A DNA stretch of 64,000 bases from Enoplolaimus lenunculus (GCA_030248215.1 JASANG010001290.1:1-64000); one strand, 5' to 3'; positions 1-13,109 are shown, numbered from the stretch's first letter. Translations and numbers: made by a program. The notes: a model not told the origin generated them from the sequence alone.

Positions 1-199
1 TCCGCCGATAATTTGTTACCCCGCCAATTTCTTAAGCCTTCGCCTAAGCCTAACATAATCCTAAGCACAACCATTCACCTAACTCTTAGCCTAAGATCAA
101 TGATAGGTGCAAATTGTCGAGTCGACGAGAATTCGTATTACAAATTTTCGGTCGACGAGCTGTAGGACGACGAAATTGTCGTGATATCCATTGAATTAC

Positions 200-3100
200 C
201 TCCTCGCTCAACATATCCTCAGCCGGATAAACCGGTGAGTCACCATCGCGTCCGTATCCTAATCGTGATCCGGTCCGACCAAACTCGTAATAATCATCCG
301 CAGATGGACTGTCGACGAATCGCGGATCATGCACATCGTACTGTCCCGGATATCCTTCTGAAATATATCGGATCATTTTTAAACCTCTCTGCTCTGCCTA
401 CTAATAATTCCTGGTTGCGAGGCTGGCAGCAATAAATCACATTTTTAATTCTAAACTTTGGTTTTCAAATTAAAGACTTCGAAATCGCTCTCAATCATGC
501 TAAATTGTACGGGTGTTAGTTTTCCAAAGAAAAAATACTACGCCCGGCGCATATGAATCCTAGACACTTTTAACAAACTGTCTAATAATATTGTACATTT
601 AGAAGTCACAAAAATTTTCCCACTCTCTGCTCTCTCACGGAAAAATTTTAGCATAACTATATTCCATTTCAAAACTAAATTTCATAATATCCTATTGTAT
701 GATTCTAAGTGCAATTTAGACGGGAAAACGGTCTTTTACAGCAAATGAAGCAACAAGTGACACTGTTAAGCGAAATTTTTTCGCTAGAACTACCATCTTA
801 CCAAACCAGTGATAAAGCTCTTCAAATGAAACTGGGTCTAGCTCTAAAGTTTACGCCCTGAGCTACAATTTGCCCTAGGAAAATTCAGTATTCAGTTGCT
901 AACTGGTACAAGGTACAAGATAGTTTAAATATAATAAGTGGTCATATAAATGTACATTAACTTACTACCAAGGTACAACCGAATACCTGCCTCTGGCTCC
1001 GGAAGATAATCAACCTCCGGCTGCGGTAAAATTTTTGATGGAGATTCAGACAATTTCGTTTGTGATGTTTTTGTAAAAGTGCTGCCCTTCATTGAGTTGA
1101 TTTATACCTTTGCAGCAGTTTTAAATGCTTACAAAAAGTTATTAAAGCGATGTTTTAAAGCCAATTTTTTCGGCAATACCTTTGACATTTTTGCCAACGG
1201 TGGATTTAGAGCGAGGATTCAAGGGATCAGAATTTATCGTTCAAGTTACAAAAATTAACATACCATTATTGAAAAATTTTGATTTACCTCCGGCTGCGAC
1301 TTTGGCAAAATTTGTTGATTTCTAACTCCGGATCTGTTTTGTTCACATCCGGTTACAGCTTGTTAAGTATACTTACCGTATCCTTCGTCCGGTATCTGAT
1401 GTTTTGCTTGTTCTTTTTGTGCACGCAGCCTGTGTTCAAATTCATTGATTAGTGTTTCTTCGATCGGATCTAAAGGATATTGTTCTGAGTCGAAGTTTCC
1501 TGCAAAAAAATTAAAATACAATACGGATACAAATTGTAGTATTAGCAGAATTGAAGACACTTTGAATAAGATTGTAAGTCACACGCATCAGAGGCATAAA
1601 CAATGCGCAGGACACAGGGTATGTATACCCCATGTTTGTTTTTTTCGCCAATCCAGGCGCCATGGATCCTAAAATGTCAAACTGGTCCATAAACGGTTTC
1701 CGTTGCTTGATAGCCAAACTGGCAACTAAACTTTCTCCGTCATGTGTTCAATATTTTCTTCAAAATCTAATCAGACAAACCAAAGTAGTAGTTATATATA
1801 AGGGTTTTTTTAAACTAGGCTATGTATTGTCTCAAATTATGGTAATTCCATTAAATTTCACGTAAATGATAGCTTTTTAAATAGCGTAGCCTTTTCTTTT
1901 AAATTTTCAAATTGTCGTTTAAAAATTTATGGCTAATCAAACAAAACAAAAAATAAAACATTTTCATATCATTTTTTGAAATTTTGATGACACAACAAGA
2001 TTCTTAGGTCCACAAAAAACAAAAACTGGTTGCATAATATTCGTTGGAGGTGTCATGCTGTAACCGAATCCGATCCTATTGATTGTTGAAAATATTACGA
2101 TTTTAATAACTTGGATAACAGCTTTGTTGTTTAGCTAATAAGTTCTTTGACCATTATGAGACAAACGTTTTAATTTGTCCTTCATACACACCGACCAGGC
2201 GTACCCTAAAATTTGAACTGGTGAGAGACGCACCATAAACAACAAGCGAAATACTGGCCCTTAAAATCGAATTGGCGCCTCCAACCTTCTGGCTACTGCA
2301 GTGACCCGAATCGAAAGGGACGGGGGAGACTGATATTTATTTCGCCCCTCCATATGGTATCATCTCGCTATTCGGATCCACACTGTTATTTTCAATCCAA
2401 CTTCAGCTATTTAGACCACATTCCTGTAACTTTAGCTTGCCGTTTTCAACGGTTTTAAGTTGATACTTTAGGAGAATATATACTATTAACATTTGAGTGT
2501 GCTGCTACTGCTACGAATACAGGTAACATTATACTTTGAGTATAATTCCATGCATACTGAATCAAATTAGATCCAGGAAGCATTTACGCAATCTTATTAG
2601 GGTAATTGACGTTTTTGCACTAATTAGCAATCTTGGACCCCACCCATTTACAAACTTTAATTCAAGACATATACTTTTATTGATTCAGACCTAAAATAGA
2701 AACTCTGGTCTCATTACCTCCCTCCTCTTATACGGATTACTACAGTACAGACTTGGATACTTTTATTGGTTCAGACCTAATATAGAAACTCTGGTCTCAT
2801 TACCTCCATCCTCTTATTCGGGTTACTACAGTACAGACTTGGATACTTTTATTGGTTCAGACCCAAAATAGAAACTCTGGTCTTATTACCTCCCTCCTCT
2901 TATTCGGGTTACTACAGTACAGACTGGGATACAACCGCAACAACGGTGTATAATACAAATGTGGATGGGGGGCAAGTTTCCCCGAAATATCTAGAGACTC
3001 AAAAAAGGCATGTTTACAGGCTGTAGAATAATTTGCTGAAGTCAAAAATAGGTCTCGCTCGCTACGCTCACTGGCAGCAAGAGTTGTATTCACGATTTCA

Positions 3101-3305
3101 CCATTTCCAAAATGAAATCTTAGCAACGATTGTCTGATCCGCAATACTTACCAGCATCATTCTTTTGAAAGCTTGACGATGAAAACGACTGATGTAAAGG
3201 TTGACTATGAGAAGAAGTTGCGGCAACAATATGGTGTCGACAGAATACAATGTGATTTAATATCACGGACAAATATATCGATATTAACAAGGAAGGAAAT
3301 AACAT
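200..3305 (-). CDS. Unrecognised, probably secreted protein; 5' three exons, partial at left edge
   Basis: Three exons join in phase on the minus strand: 3305-3152, 1499-1377 and 357-200 (phases 1, 1, 0). The first begins with ATG and a signal-peptide-like stretch (MLFPSLLISIYLSVILNH), then a Ser/His/Gln-rich part. The second encodes an acidic, possibly helical segment (DPIEETLINEFEHRLRAQKE). The third is Tyr/Gly/Asp-rich (DDYYEFGRTGSRLGYGRDGD). Donors are GTAAGT, GTAAGT and GTAATT; acceptors end CTGTACAG, TTTTGCAG and TATTTCAG. The third exon ends in phase 0 and the rest lies off the left edge. No family is recognised. The in-frame ATG at 3305 was chosen as start because the hydrophobic run follows at once, but an upstream exon is possible because a good acceptor precedes it. 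A 1.65-kb intron separates exons 1 and 2, and a PuGGTRCAACC-type MITE lies in intron 2. The exons are fairly secure; the function is unknown. Confidence 0.55.
969..1362. mobile_element. hAT-like MITE copy (CAAGGTACAACCG ends) in an intron of the left-edge gene
   Basis: The stretch starts CAAGGTACAACCGAATACC and ends CCGGTTACAGCTTG, an imperfect inverted pair. Inside are several short CTCCGGCT/ATTCCGG-like motifs, as in the other copies of this family in the window. No clear 8-bp target duplication remains, so this is an old copy. It lies between exons 2 and 3 of the minus-strand gene. Confidence 0.5.
2294..2931. mobile_element. Degraded CTGTAGTGACCC-family element including the 86-bp tandem array
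   Basis: CTGCAGTGACCCGAATCG at about 2294 matches the left terminus of the family, and the right terminus GGGTTACTACAGTA occurs at the end of each 86-bp repeat up to 2920. Subterminal text such as CTGATATTTATTTCGCCCC is shared with the copies near 12480 and 36700. The element is non-coding. Confidence 0.45.
2671..2931. repeat. Three tandem copies of an 86-bp unit
   Basis: Copies begin at 2671, 2757 and 2843 with ATACTTTTATTG, and the next unit start is at 2929, so the period is exactly 86 bp. The copies differ at only a few bases. Each unit ends with GGGTTACTACAGTA (GGATTACTACAGTA in the first copy), which matches the terminal repeat of the CTGTAGTGACCC element family (for example 12119-12520). 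The array therefore seems to have grown from the end of one such element. Confidence 0.85.
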
Positions 3306-3482
3306 CTTCCTGTACAGCAGAAAGATATATACCCACACGAAGCGTCACAATCACGGCGTGCGCTGCATTTCATTTATGTATATCTCTAAAAAAGTACAAT
3401 TTTATTTGCAAAATGCTGTAATTAGAACTACAGATTGTATACAATATTGCTTTAGCAACATCTGCAATTTTCCGAACCGCAC

Positions 3483-3652
3483 GGGCCCGTAGCCAAGAGG
3501 GGGGCAGGGGGGGGGTTCAATCACCGTGGCAAAATTTTGACTCCCCTAGAAATTGTTTCAGCATTGCTCCTAATCATTGAAAAGCCATGTGTGCCATACC
3601 TGAAAATTTTTTAGCCCCTAGGTAGGTGAGCTTGCCAGGGACCTGCGAATGA
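3483..3652. repeat. Dispersed G/C-run repeat (GGGCCCGTAGCCA family), copy 1
   Basis: It begins GGGCCCGTAGCCAAGAGG, runs into a long G tract, then has blocks such as AAAATTTTGACTCCCC, and ends near GAGCTTGCCAGGG. The same order of blocks recurs at 4507-4679, and in reverse at about 11650-11780. It is non-coding. The ends resemble CAGG..CCGTAGCCA inverted repeats. Confidence 0.55.
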
Positions 3653-3930
3653 TGATCAGCGCTCAACTGTTTGTTTAGTCTTTCGATCGCTTATCACTCC
3701 AAGGGTATTGTATTCACTAAACACAAACGAAGCAGCTGATCCAAAAGCCGGGGCCTATATTTTCAAAGGCACAAATGAAATATTATTGTTTTCTAAGGTG
3801 ACAGCCTTACAACAGAGACGTTGCGTATTGCATCCGCTTCCGTATCTGCAAAAATTAAGTGCGGATCTTACATTCGCATTTGCATTATCTTTGTGGATGT
3901 TTTGAAACTTGGCATCGCAAAATAGAAACT

Positions 3931-4085
3931 ATTAACCTTTTCTCACATAATTATTTTTAATTTCATTCGATTTCAAGCTCGGACTTGCACCCCAGTCTCT
4001 TGGCGAGCGTAATATATCATTACGCACTAAGACAGACGGAGCGCTCAAGTCTTGTGGAGATTTTACACTGCATACACATGTAAGC
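3931..4085 (-). mobile_element. tRNA-derived SINE, diverged copy
   Basis: Read on the minus strand it follows the same order as the plus-strand copies at 32420-32580 and 32737-32880: CACAAGACTTGAG, a central degenerate tRNA-like part with GCAAGTCCGAGCTTG, then an A-rich tail region ending TGTGAGAAAAGGTTAAT. The internal promoter boxes are decayed in this copy. Confidence 0.5.
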
Positions 4086-4506
4086 GCTTTAAACACTGAC
4101 ATGGCGTTGTATCGCTTGTTTACCATTAATAGTTGCTCATAGCGGACTCTATGACGAAACGGGTTAAGATACAATCTTTACTCCGAAATCAATTTCATAG
4201 ATGCGCGACATGGACCCAGACATCATGTAACCCACCACTCACCCACACGGAAGCGCTTGTTTTTAGTAGTTTAACTTTTTTCTGCATGATTTTAAAAAAT
4301 TATACAAGGAAAAATTATACAATTTTAAACCTTCCTGAATAGCAGCTGCCGAATGAGCAGTCTATTCTTTATTAAAATTTCAAACTAATTTTTACTTGAT
4401 TATAAAACGTGTGAATTCATGACGAACAAAGCTGAAAGCCTGGAAAAGTCCCAGAAATCCGCATTAGCCAATTTTGAAACATTCGGATAAGTAAACATAC
4501 CTACGC

Positions 4507-4679
4507 GGGCCCGTAGCCAAAGGGAGGGCGTGGGGGCTCACAGCGGCACAGCCCCCCTGAAAAAATTTTGACCCCCCAGAATATTTTCAACCTTGTTTGC
4601 AAGGCATTAAAAATCCTTGAATGCCCCTCTTAAATTTTTTGCTCCCCCCCTATAGCAAGCTGAGCTGGCTGCGGTCCTG
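4507..4679. repeat. Dispersed G/C-run repeat (GGGCCCGTAGCCA family), copy 2
   Basis: It starts GGGCCCGTAGCCAAAGG and ends AGCTGGCTGCGGTCCTG. The two ends form an imperfect inverted repeat (CAGGACCGCAGCCA against GGGCCCGTAGCCA). Internal blocks CCCCCCTGAAAAAATTTTGAC and CCCCTCTTAAATTTTTTGC match copy 1 at 3483. It is probably a small non-autonomous DNA transposon. Confidence 0.55.
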
Positions 4680-6348
4680 TACTTAGGTTAAACTTATTTT
4701 ATCGAAAAATCATTGACGATCTTAAAACCATTTCAGATAACGAGTCTTTGGCAAGTGCAAACTCTTGTGTACGGCATAAGCAGATTTACGGTCGCTGTCA
4801 CATGAGCGTAATGTCAATTCATTGAAAAGCTTATAGACCCGAAATTTGGTTTTCAATCAAAACAAGATGGTTTTAACTTCAGTATGCTTTAAAATTGAAA
4901 TATATAGGCAATCCTATACTGTAACTCAGTCATCAATAAGCAAGCGTTACAGAAATAAACGGTATTTTACTTTGTGTAAATTTTAATATAAAAATTTGTT
5001 TTCTGGCAAATCGATATCACCGGCTTAACGCTTGAAATATATGGTTTTGAAGCTTTCTAGCTTAAATTTAGGTTATAACCTGCTATGTATTCAGTTTAAA
5101 CGTTTTGATTACAATTTTAAGCGGAACAATGCCGAAAACAGGTCAAATGAATCGTATGAATCCTTTTTACTTGTAATCTGAAAACAATCAAAGTGATAAG
5201 AAAAGGTAAATCTTACACAAGGTTAACAAATTATCACTAATGCAAACATTCATGAAATTAATGTCGACTGATCAATTAACAGATATTGCTTTAAGGGTCG
5301 CACTAAGGTTCCATAAAAGATAATCAGTGTCACTTGCTCCTGACAATTGTTTATTTGCCAGCTTTTAATTGTGATTCTACAAATAGTTGACGTGGTCTTT
5401 TACGCTGAACCTGTACATTTTTAAACACTACAAGTTCAATGTAACCAGATCTTCCAAATATAAAAATCTTAGACAGTACTGGATGAAGGTTAATCAACAA
5501 GAGTTCGAGACCTGAATAAAGAGTTTATATAGTCTCGAAAAGCCTATTTCGGAGAGACTCAATTTGCTGTTCGAGAAATAAGTGACGCTTTGAAACTACG
5601 GCAATCAATTAATATCCGTTTTCTTTCGGTCGGCAAAGTTTTTTAACTTATTTGTGCTCAAAATTTGACTGGTTGAAAAATTCGAATTTTCAACTCCTAA
5701 AGTCTCCTATTTTGAGACCGAAAAAATTTTCCTGAAAATTTTAAAAAATCTATTTACATATCAATCGACACATCTTGCACCGCTTTAAAAATTGTCAGTT
5801 CAGGTCATGACATGAGAAGTTCAAATATGCAACAAGTTGCAAGATCGGACTGCTTTAGCGAACAAAACTGTGGGGAATAAATCAAAACACCAAAAATAAC
5901 TGGCTTTTCAGTATTTTGACTTTATGTCCCAAACATCATCACATCATCTTACTTTGAAAGATGCGTATTTTAAGCTTAAACATGGTTATGTTATCCGCTT
6001 AAACACGTGCTAAAGACAAATCGGTACCAGAATTAGCAGCACTTGCACATGTGCATAATATGTTTTATTTCAAAATTCATCTTAGCTGTAGCTAAAAGTA
6101 TGCTTTCGTGCGCTAACAAAAACAATTTTCGCAACTTGCTCTCATGTATTTACTGCTCTTGCGAATATTAATGGTTTGCGCGATATGTTCGCACAACTAC
6201 TATAAGCAAGAACGCAGTTCAATGCTATTTCGCATCAACAATTATTTCTTGGTCGAAACTTATCGCAGTCTTCGTCAAAAGCATCAATGGCAGAGCTGCC
6301 ACATAAAATATATAACGATTGCGGATCGTAAACGTTATAGTAATTTTA

Positions 6349-6783
6349 CACTGTAAATTCCACTGAGTTGATTTTAACTCAAAATGAGTTGAATGACTCA
6401 GCCTGAGTTAGGACTATCACAACGCGCATTTTTTAGTTGATTCAACTCATTCTGATTTAACTAATTAGGTTAAAGCTTAGCATAAGTATTCTAATAGTTT
6501 AAACTATCGTTCAAAAAAATTGAACTCAACACAGTAAATTGCAGAGTTGATTTTAACTCAGAATGAGTTGAATTCACTCAGTCTGAGATAGGACTATCAG
6601 AACTCATAATTCTGAGTTGATTCAACTCATGCTGATATAATTAATCAACTTCCCCGGAATCAGCTCAACTCAGAGTAAGAATCAGCTCAACTCAAAGTGA
6701 GTTAAAGTTAACCGTTAATATTAACTCAGAAATAACTAACTTTACGTCAGAGTTGATTAATTAACTCATTGGAATTTATAGTG
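6349..6783. mobile_element. MITE with CACTGTAAATTCC ends and GAGTTGA/TCAACTC internal repeats
   Basis: The left end CACTGTAAATTCC and the right end GGAATTTATAGTG are inverted repeats with one mismatch. Between them GAGTTGATT, AACTCA and CTGAGTT motifs recur in both orientations, so a single strand could fold into a long hairpin. There is no coding frame. The CACTG start resembles CMC/Chapaev-type termini, but no target duplication was clear. Confidence 0.7.
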
Positions 6784-9700
6784 AACGCTTTGCTTTAGAA
6801 TGTACTGCTCGAATTTTGAACGTCGTGTTCCATCTATTTATATCGATGATCATATATCTAAAGTTTTTCTTTCTAAATTTTAACAAACGCGCGTTTGTTC
6901 TAAATAATCCCTATAATCCCAATGGTATTTAGTTACATTTTGCTAAAAATTGTTATTTTTGACCACGTAATATTAACACGAAATAGCCTATTTTTAAAAA
7001 CTAATAAGGCAATAAAATAATAGTTATAACGCTGCTTTGTGTAACACGCATTTATTTTACTCTTCAAATATGTACCAACTTTGCGTCATTAAAGGAATTT
7101 AATTAAAAGCTTGTTATATCAAGAATTCAGCGCTAATGGAACCGTGTCAAATTAGACAGCGGCTTGAAAGAAATACATACAGGCGTAACTAATTTTGTTC
7201 GCTACATGCGAAAGCTATTAAGTTAACATTCTGAATAATAATGTGCAAATTTTGCCCAGATCTGCAGAAACATTGCAGTTTGTTGATTAACTCTTGCAGA
7301 GAACACAAAGTGACTGGCTTGTTCGTGGTTTTCGTTCTTTATCCAAAGAAGCAATATTTGAAAAGCAATGACCAATGTTGCGTTTACAATGTTCGTAAAA
7401 CACTTGGTTTCAATGACGTCCAAGGTGTAACCTGATATACGGTTTTGTTCTGGAGAAAAAACCGATGTTTGTTACGCTTCCATTTTATAGAAATACCGGA
7501 AATTCCGTTACTTTTTATGGCGACAGTTGTAAATAATGTCTAAATCACGCATTTTTTATTATATACACATCTGCATCCATCGGAAATCTTATAAAAATTA
7601 TGACGTAGCATTCGTTATTTTTGTTTAAAATGTTACAAACCTCCGTTGAATATTTGCATGCCTCAGTTGTATTGGCAGTAAAAAACAAAACATACGGTTT
7701 AGTGCGATTGTGTTAACGTTGCAAAAAAATAAATCAGAAACGATTTGTCACTATGCAATTGTCATACCCACATAAGCATACCAGTTGTACGACGTAATAC
7801 CTGGAATCCTAACAGAGTATCTGCTACGTTAAATATGTTTATAGAGCAAAATAAAATTATATTACTTTCATTGTAAACTGCAGCAGTCTTAATTTGTGTC
7901 ACTTGGGAACAGTACGAGAAAATAAGATTATTAAGGTAGTTTTTACAGTTTAGCTAAATATAACAAACATATTTCAATATTGTATAAACTGTCAAAACAA
8001 CACACTATCGTATCCAGTGTTGGCATGCTAAAATTCTGTAAAACATCATATCGTGTTTTACAGATGACTAGCCAAGCTAACTACTTGATGCTGTTTGACA
8101 GGTCGTAGCCAGAATTAAGGAAAAGAGACTATTTTCAGTTAAAAATTCAACAAACGGGTGTCTTGTGTTTATATTTCGTGACCGAACTCAGTTGTTATAT
8201 AAGATTTGTGAGCTGAAACGAAAAATATTGATTTATAATATTAACATGTTATTGACAATTTTTATTGTTTAAAAGTCAATAAACAAATTGCCGAACATTG
8301 TTGGATTCGGCTTTTTCACATCCGAATCCGAATCGCATGTTTTTGGCGAATGAGCGACTTGGCTTTCCTTTGGCGACGGGCTCGGCGACATGACTGTGCA
8401 AATACAAAAAACCACTTTTCGAACACAAGAATAAAAGTGCAACACTTATGCGTTGCATCGTTTATTTCTTTCAATTGACCGACCAGCTTAAAAATGACAT
8501 TCATACGTAGGATCAAAACATAGTTTAGTTCAAGGTTTAAAACTCCTAACTCATACCCCCATTTGAAGGGCCCATCCCTAGAGGGCCCCCGCGCCCTAAT
8601 CGGTTGAAACAAAAACCGCCCGAAGTTTTAAAAAGGAGTCTGGCTTCTCGCGAAACGACAACACCGTGCAACCGACAACCGAAAGGTTCATGGTATATCC
8701 GTTTCGAAAATAATGTACTCGATTATTATAATAGCAATTTGTATATATTTCAAGAAAACAATAGATTGCCTAATCTTATATGCGTGTCGTGCTAATTTCC
8801 GTTTTTTGATTAAAATTAGTACAATACTTAGATATACAACATTCAATAACAATGGCTAAGCTCACTTAATATATTAAAAGCAGCCGTACAATAAATACAT
8901 ACGACATATAAAGGTCCTTTCCATTATCCTTATACCTGGTGTTTCCGATAAATAGTTCGATTTTGAAAATATTTGCATATTTGCAGTCAAGACCCTAATG
9001 ATCATTCCGCGCCTACGTTGAATATGTGAAATGTTTGATTTATTGGGGTAAAAGTTTGTATATCACTGAACGCAGTTTGCTGAGCTAAAAATGCGAATGA
9101 TACAAATTTTTTGACAACCGATTCCTATTTCACGAATGGAATAGAACTAACTACTGGATAAATTAGGCGACGGTTTTAGTCGATTACAGAACTTCTTTGA
9201 CACTTTTATATAATAGCAAACGTTTCCCTAGGAATCACTAGCGGAACCAAAGTGCTCACAACGGCGACCAATGTAAAGAACAGGGACGGAACAGTATTAT
9301 AAGCATATTTCTAAGCGTAAGCCTAGGCCTAAGCCAAGCAAAAAAATTAGTAGGAATCACAGTTCGCGCGAAGCGTGAAATTTTTCTGACATTTTCTGCT
9401 AAAGTAGCTGAAGAGCTCTATTTATTACTGTTCTTGAATATTTCATTTCAGGTGAATATACTATCTTTACGTAAAATTGTAAGCCAGTGAGTATACCGAG
9501 CGAGAAAATTTGAAAACATTTTAGCAACCTGGTGGTTATTTTAAGTTCTGTGTAGTGTGTGAAGCCGTTAAACGAATCACGCAAAAAGCCAGACGCATTT
9601 CACCAGCGGTTTTTAGTGTAGGGACCCCTTTACGGTGAAGCTCTAAAATGGGGGCATGGGGTAGCTGCTACGGCCCTGGACAGGGGCGGTGATGTGAAGA

Positions 9701-11649
9701 ATCTACAGGGGGCGGATTCCCCATTTTTTGGGTGACGTTGGTTATCCCTTCCAGCTGGCGTTCGTCCAAAGATGGTTGGATTTTGAAAATTTCTGCGTAT
9801 TAGAGCTTCTCATAACCTTCCCTGGTTATTCCAAGCCCAAATTTGAATATCTGAAAAATTTGATTTTAAGGTCCCACGGTCCACCTTTGGGACACAAAAT
9901 TTCTTTGTTAAAAAGTTAGACAAATTATATACCATGCAAAGTGCTGAAAATATTGCGACTCTACTCTACAGATCACCAATTAAGGTCAAGCAACACAAGA
10001 CGCGTTGTATGTGTTGTTTCTGTCTGATATAATCTGTTCCCTAGGCCATTTGATATGCATAGAAAGACAGTACTCAGAATATATACTTTCGTTGCAAAGT
10101 TTCGTAGCCATAATAAATATATTGAATTTGCCAGAGTGAGGTCTGTAGAGAATAGAGCGCTGTGCTGGTTGTTTTCGCAGAACTTTGCAACTGAATGTCA
10201 ACGACACAATCGTCAAGACAATTTGCCTTTGACAATAATCAGATGCATGCCTATCGGCTTGCTTTGAAAAATACATAGCTAACATCGGAACATAAATTTT
10301 ATTCTCTTCAATATTGATCAATAGTGTCAAAGTTTTCGATGCATGATCCGACAATTTGTAACTCGAATCAACGTCTATTCAACAATTTGCCAACCATCAT
10401 CATTATGCATAGGATTAGGCTTAGGCTTAGGATTGTGCTTAGGATTACGTATGCTTCAGTGACGAATCCTGGAATTGCATTATTTGGGCCGCTTCCAGGT
10501 AAGTAGAACCTTTAGATTTGGCGGATCGAAGTTTTTGCTGACGATTGTGAGGTTGGCCTAACTCCCCGTGAATTGCTCCAACAGAAATTTCCGAGTTCTT
10601 GTAAAGCCATCTACATTTTTGCCGGCTGAGTACCTGAACCAACTCGAATCCTCCGCCATGTGACCACGACTTGCACAATATCAAGCGCGATGCAAGCGAA
10701 AAGCTAAACACTATTGTTTTAACTGCAGTACAGAATTTCAACCTGGAGTCTATCTGGACGTGTTATACATGGCATATTTCTATATGCACCAGGAGTTGAA
10801 ACAGACTGCGCTTGAAGATGAGCACATTTTTTATATTTCAGTTCAACTTTCAATTTTGGGCTGATCCGGTTAATACGGAATTTGACATTTATCATTTTCT
10901 TCTAACAACGTCGCATTCACCCTTTTTGAAATTGTGAAATCAGAACAAAGCATAACATCGCGAGCAAAGCCGGGCGCAATTTTAGTACTAAATGTAAATT
11001 ATGACCCGCTTACTGATTCTGGTTGGAGGGAGCAGTCCTTCGCATGCCATTTTGGTACGCTCCTGGTATGCTTAAGCTTAGCGTTTACCTGAGACACTGT
11101 CGAATGACAAGTTATCGAGCGACCCATTATTGTAATTCTTTTAAGTAATAGTGGATTTCATATTCGCTGGCAGCTGTGAAAACTTTATACTTAAAGTTAC
11201 AGCCGTGTCATTTGATTCACGTTGACAATCATTATTGCATATAAATGAAAATCAAAGATTGTGACCAAATTTTATCGTTCCAATCATTAAAACGTCACCA
11301 TTTGTATTGAAAATTTAAATGCTTAATTTTAGTGAACTATACATACGGTTTGTCAAACAAAAAAACTTTAAAAGCTGAAAACCGAATTTAATTTTAGAAT
11401 GATCACAAATTTTTCTCCTCCGCTTGTATTTTACCAAAAGAAAAAAAAATGGCTAGACAATTCTTTTGTCAGCTGAAATATGATAACCAACGTGAGTAAT
11501 TTATATATGCTACTTATTTCTGGTTCACAGGGCACAGGACTGTTTTCCAAAATTCCAAGATATATATATTCAGCTATATATAAGCCAACATTCCTTCAAA
11601 ATCAAAAATGTGAAATCTATTCTGTTTTAGAAAAAATCTCTGACCATAG

Positions 11650-11780
11650 CCAGTCCTGTAGCCAGCTCACCTTGCTGGGGGGGGGGGCTGAAGATTTTCC
11701 AGGAGGGGCATTCAATGGTTTTCAATGAGTCACAAGCAAGGTTTCAAAATTCTGTAGGGGGGCAAAACTTTTCCAGGAGC
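11650..11780. repeat. Dispersed G/C-run repeat, reverse copy
   Basis: TAGCCAGCTCACCTTGCTGG, a G11 run, a GAAGATTTTCC block, then TTCAATGAGTCACAAGCAAGG and GGGGGGCAAAACTTTTCC are the reverse complement order of the copies at 3483 and 4507. It is non-coding. Confidence 0.45.
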
Positions 11781-12118
11781 ACTGGAACCTTGAGCACTTT
11801 GCGGAATGCAAAAATATCGATAAAAATTCAATTAGCACAACACTTTGCATATTTTTACAGCAGAAGCGTCAACTTGGATATTATGTTGCATGTGGGTATC
11901 GCGCACCGACTTCTTTCAAGTAAAAGCAATGCCTGGTTTAACAACTTTTTGACTGGGTAGGGTACGCGTTACTCAGGTTCTGGTCCTGCAGCGTGGTATA
12001 TGTATATAGCAATGATATGGTTCAAAAATCTATTTTTAGGAATCTAAACACTTTTGGTTATATCCGAACAGGGTTTCGAACCATACAATTAGAATATAGT
12101 GAAAATACTTCCCATATA

Positions 12119-12520
12119 CTGTAGTGACCCAAATTTGAGGATCCCTATTTTTGGGTCCCAATCAATAGAAGTAAGTATCCCTAATTAGAGACCATTGGCG
12201 CATAGAGTCCGTAAGTCCTAATTAGACTCCATGAAAGAGACTAGAGCACAATAATAGCCTAGAACTGCTCATATATGTAACAGATACTTAGACAACCCGC
12301 GTAAATAATATTAAATCCAAAAAAACATCAACGGACATGACAGTCAACAAAAATACTTCGGATCAAGCCAGTTCTGAACAAAAGAAAGAATATAAAAATG
12401 ACCGATGTTGAACTCAATGAACTTGGGATGAATTAAAAATAAATAATCTGTAACCGAAAGGGGGTGCCCTCCGGCCAGGCAACGTAAATATCAGTCCCCT
12501 TCTTATTCGGGTCACTACAG
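12119..12520. mobile_element. MITE, CTGTAGTGACCC termini, TA target duplication
   Basis: The left end CTGTAGTGACCC and the right end GGGTCACTACAG are perfect 12-bp inverted repeats. TA lies directly outside both ends (12117-12118 and 12521-12522), which fits a Tc1/mariner-type insertion (established property of that superfamily). The inside is non-coding, with GTCCCAATCAATAG and CTAATTAG motifs shared with the copies at 34666 and 36306. Confidence 0.8.
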
Positions 12521-13109
12521 TACGCAGATTGTAACAAATCTAAAACTATATTGACAGCTGAGCGAAAATATTCATTAGTTTCATCCACACTAGTGTCAAT
12601 CTCTTGAACAAAATTAATAGTTTATTGTCTGTTGATACATATATAACACAAAGGCGCTACGGCTTATATTTGAAGCAAAATCAGTACCGTATCGGATAAT
12701 GTAGATTGGTTGAAGCTCAACTCCGAAAAAAATATCTAAAATATTTGTACTGTACAATAAATTTGGCAAACCATCCGCAATGGATCAATATGGTAGTCTT
12801 TTTGCCTGACTGTAATAAATATCGATCGGTCAGATCGTAGCATCAGTATCCCCTTTTGTCCATACCCGTGAATATAATCGCTACAGTAGAACTGAGCGTG
12901 GATATTGCCACATAGCGGTACGATAGATATCAATCAAAAACACAAAATCTTTGCTTGATATCGGACAAGAAAATATAAGGTTGTGGCAAAAGCAAACAAC
13001 CTTAAAACTAACAACGTTTTTATAGCCCGAGGTGAAAGTATATATAATAAGTAAGCAAGTTTGGGTAACGAAACTATTCTGCGAATGTTTTTAATATTAC
13101 GATCGTCGA

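Larger units (their letters stand above)
3306..12116. other. Intergenic, repeat-rich; no gene seen
   Basis: Apart from the elements listed separately, I see no exon with coherent splice signals or a recognisable protein. Short open frames near 6144, 7241, 8316 and 9986 have skewed composition and no family resemblance. A telomere-like tract (TAAGCGTAAGCCTAGGCC) lies at about 9305-9345 inside a copy of the GGCC..AACAGGG element, and a short (TTAGGC)-like run at 10408-10445. A copy of the G-run repeat in reverse lies at 11650-11780. Confidence 0.6.

Noticed and set aside
1632-1717. Exon-like text (KPFMDQFDILGSMAPGLAKK) in intron 1 of the left-edge gene
   Set aside because: Its splice phases do not fit either neighbour exon; including it would bring a stop in the next exon.
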